Source: Acanthosepion esculentum (Eukaryota > Mollusca > Cephalopoda > Sepiida > Sepiidae). From it: 64,000 bases of DNA. Location: contig OZ038496.1 of NCBI GenBank assembly GCA_964036315.1, forward strand, positions 17,140,533 through 17,204,532. Direction: 5' to 3'. Position numbers and translations under genes: made by a program. Shown in pieces: positions 61,841 to 64,000 of this stretch (positions are counted from its first letter, which is position 1; each line of letters opens with the position of its first letter). The notes under the pieces were generated by a model. It ran no database searches and was not told the origin of the DNA. It worked only from the letters and a program-made list of their open reading frames with translations.

Positions 61841-62455
61841 ATCATGCTTTCATATGGATATCATTCAAGGTGCAAACCCATTCAAAATTATCTAAACTGT
61901 CAGCTGTATACAACTGCTTTCTAAGTTCCTTAGCAAGTGATTCCAGTGGGTCTTGGCAAAAAGCATCCTTCTTTGAACATTGTGGACTGGCACTACAGAA
62001 TCACAAGGAAATAAAAGAAACCACATCACTTGAGAACTGCCAACAGCAGCAACAACTAAAATGGATATCACATGTAAGTCAAAGAGAAAAAAATGAAATA
62101 ATGAAGAGGTTGACATTCCACACTACTTCAAATAAAAGGTTAGGAAGGAAACTCCCATCAATAATGGAAAGAGTGATAACAGCTACTGGGCCTGAGAAGA
62201 GAAAATAATGACATAATCAAGATGTTGACATTCCACACTACTTCAAATAAAAGGTTAGGAAGGAAACCGCTATCAATACTGGAAAGAGTGATAACAGCTA
62301 CTGAACTTGAGAAACCTATTTTGCTACAAAATTTATTAAGAGAAAGATTTTACAAATTTCAACTGAAAGTAATACTTGCTGCTTGGTCAATAAATATCAA
62401 AATGTTTTCTGCTAAGGTAACGGCTAATATTACCATTTCCTCTTTGCAGCTGATG
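61841..62455 (+). pseudogene. LINE-C C-terminus and 3' tail with duplicated 115-bp unit
   Basis: FKVQTHSKLSKLSAVYNCFL, SLASDSSGSWQKASFFEHCG, LALQNHKEIKETTSLENCQQ, QQQLKWISHVSQREKNEIMK, RLTFHTTSNKRLGRKLPSIM, ERVITATG. The unit starting at 62110 recurs at 62225 (115 bp). The tail GAGAAAGATTTTACAAATTT, CAACTGAAAGTAATACTTGC ends it. The open frame 61717-62208 covers the coding part. Confidence 0.75.
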
Positions 62456-63060
62456 TAGTTATCACATCATAGGTTCACTGCCAGTATTATCACAATTCAC
62501 ATATTTTTTCCTGAATTATAAATGATGAAGAATTTGTGGAATTAACTTCTATTTCTCTACCTATAATCCCCCTCCTCATCACGCTGCTCCCATGGACACC
62601 TGTGGAAAGTGAAAAGTTGTTAAAGACTTTCTGTTTTTGAAAACAAAAGGTGCTGCAAATATTCCCAGGAGGTTAATGAATGATTGGAAAGGCTGTACTT
62701 GGTGTAAGTGAAGTAAGAAGATAGGTCAGTAGAGTTAATGGCAACAGAAAGGAGAAATTGATCTTAGTGACAGGCCCTGTAGTGGCAGGCAAGCTGCTGT
62801 TGTCATAACAGCTGAGAGAAGAATCACTATAGCAAAACTTTGTGGAAGCCTCCAGGTGAGCCTACAGTTCTGTGGTCTGTTTAAAATGTGTTCTTTGAAT
62901 GTTGACAAACTTTATAAAGGTGCTATCCAGCACAGCCCACCAATGATTAAAACTCATATTTGGCAAAGAGAAATGCCAAGAAGTTTCTACAAATCAAGCA
63001 TACATGGCTTCTTTCAAAGTTGGAATAACATGATTGAGATAGTAGCAGACTATTTTAAGG
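62456..63060. other. Unrecognised; 69-codon plus-strand frame
   Basis: 62856-63065 reads MSLQFCGLFKMCSLNVDKLY and ends IVADYFKD. No family recognised; a transposase remnant or chance. Confidence 0.35.
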
Positions 63061-63860
63061 ACTAGATTTAGAATACTGAAATTGTAATTAAAAATGAACA
63101 ATCATTACTTATTGATTGACACTTGTACCACAACTGAAGAGAGTATACAAGGACTGTATTTTGAATTCTGAAACTTTAATTTTCATTTTGGTATTCTTTG
63201 TGTGCTTTTTCTATATTACAATTAAAGAAGATATATTACTTTTTGATCAATCATCTGTAAAACATGTTTAATGTAGTTTGAATGTAGAAATCCGACGTTG
63301 TAAGTAATTTGTTCACTGAAACAGCACCAATATCTAGTAGCAGCTATTCAGGAATTCTTAAGGTCTTCCAGATCAGAGGTTGGCAGTGGATATTCGTAGA
63401 GAGTAGTAAAGCGTAGTTCTTCAAGTCTTTCATATGACAGGTTAGCAGTAGATATTCCGACAAGAAAAAAAACAAAAATGGCCACCTTTATACACATCGG
63501 ATTGAATATTTCAAGTCTTCTGATTGGTTAACCTTCTCTTGGTAAACTATAAAATGAGTCAGCTCATTTTGGTTTGCTCACTAGTACATTATATACAGAA
63601 AATAACTTGACATCATCATCCCCTTAATTGTGAAGGAAGGAGACCATGTTGAGAACAAGATTTGGAATACTGAGACATTTGTATATCTTTTGATATGATT
63701 TATGTGCTTCTGCAGTTACATCCATTGTAATTAAAGAAAACCAGGCATGATCTTTTGACCAAACATTGTACCCCAATAATGAACCATCCTGGGTATGACG
63801 ATAAACTACATCTGTGTCCTGGGTATGATGATATACTATGTCCAGCAGCAAGGCCTCTGA
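63061..63860. repeat. Two diverged copies of an unassigned repeat
   Basis: 63065-63260 and 63655-63770 share words TAGAATACTGARA, TTGTATATTTTG-like, ATTACAATTAAAGAAGATAT and TTTTTGATCAA in order. A 29-bp direct repeat (CCTGGGTATGACGATAAACT then ACATCTGTG) occurs at 63789 and 63818. Confidence 0.45.
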
Positions 63861-64000
63861 TCAAGAGATTTTGAAGAGTGTGGAACCAACTCTTAATTGC
63901 TGGTGTTCCCAGGTCCACCCTGACCCTGGGTGGTAGCACCTGTTAGGGTCGCAGCTATGGGCAAATAGTTAACCATGAAACTGGGGTAAAAATGGGTTTT
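63861..64000 (-). other. Possible retroelement-associated sequence at window edge
   Basis: Minus strand reads LPPRVRVDLGTPAIKSWFHT. I have seen similar GRARVDLGAMAMKG-type readings in dispersed invertebrate repeats, but cannot name the family. Cut by the window end. Confidence 0.25.

Overview
This is a eukaryotic, AT-rich, almost entirely repetitive window. I could not identify a single convincing host gene exon. The repeat content points to a cephalopod, most likely an octopus. The grounds are dozens of long (TA)n tracts, several unrelated tRNA-derived SINE families (one with an arginine-tRNA-like head, the kind described from octopus as OR-type), and remains of jockey/CR1-like and other LINEs, Tigger/pogo and Tc1/mariner DNA transposons, and a Penelope-like element. 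The species call is an inference from memory of such repeats. The interval is best read as intergenic DNA or a very large intron.

Family names are mine. LINE-A is jockey/CR1-like and ends in an RLWNSLP-type C-terminus. LINE-B is an endonuclease/RT LINE with a YADD-type box followed by KRxLxFNIRKRQL-type and ...GHI sequence. LINE-C is an RT LINE whose 3' part reads LKWIGHVS...TSNKRLGRKP. SINE-R has a tRNA-Arg-like head and a body containing AGCTATGGGTAAATAGCAGG. SINE-K is a long SINE with tail motif GGCCGAAACGTTGTG. SINE-L has a tRNA-like head with box B GGTTCAAGTCC. SINE-P has box B GGTTTCAATCCC. SINE-V is known here only by its tail, ATGATGGCCATGTTGGCC. SINE-T is a tandem tRNA-like unit.

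Layout. 0-6 kb: LINE-A 3' ends, a ~58-bp minisatellite, SINE-R, and duplicated transposase HTH relics. 6-12.5 kb: many SINE-L copies and a 2.2-kb decayed Tigger transposon (7147-9358) bounded by microsatellites. 12.5-23 kb: microsatellites, foldback MITEs, LINE-A fragments, a GATA-based VNTR (18799-19456), and a deleted Tc1-like element (21151-21828). 23-28 kb: LINE-B, SINE-R, SINE-K, a palindromic SINE-K dimer (25933-26386), LINE-A, LINE-B, and a Penelope-like GIY-YIG relic. 28-36.5 kb: LINE-C tails, one split by a perfect-TIR MITE (30613-30781), a 5S-rRNA-like segment abutting a tRNA-like SINE (34770-35035), and a ~400-bp tandem composite. 36.7-39.2 kb: LINE-C carrying a 108-bp x 15 tandem array that is open on both strands. 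39-47 kb: mostly unrecognised DNA, a second palindromic dimer (41686-42137), a mariner relic and large (TA)n blocks. 47-58 kb: a purine-rich minisatellite, a cluster of SINE-R copies, a polypyrimidine element and its inverted homologue, LINE-B and LINE-A. 58-64 kb: tandem SINE-T, copies of a mariner-like element, LINE-A and LINE-C.

The elements do not work together as a pathway; they record successive insertions. Several nestings give relative ages: MITE into LINE-C, LINE-A into SINE-R. The best candidates for something not yet described are the inverted SINE dimers that carry their own target-site duplications, the tandem arrays inside LINE-C, and the 5S-tRNA composite.
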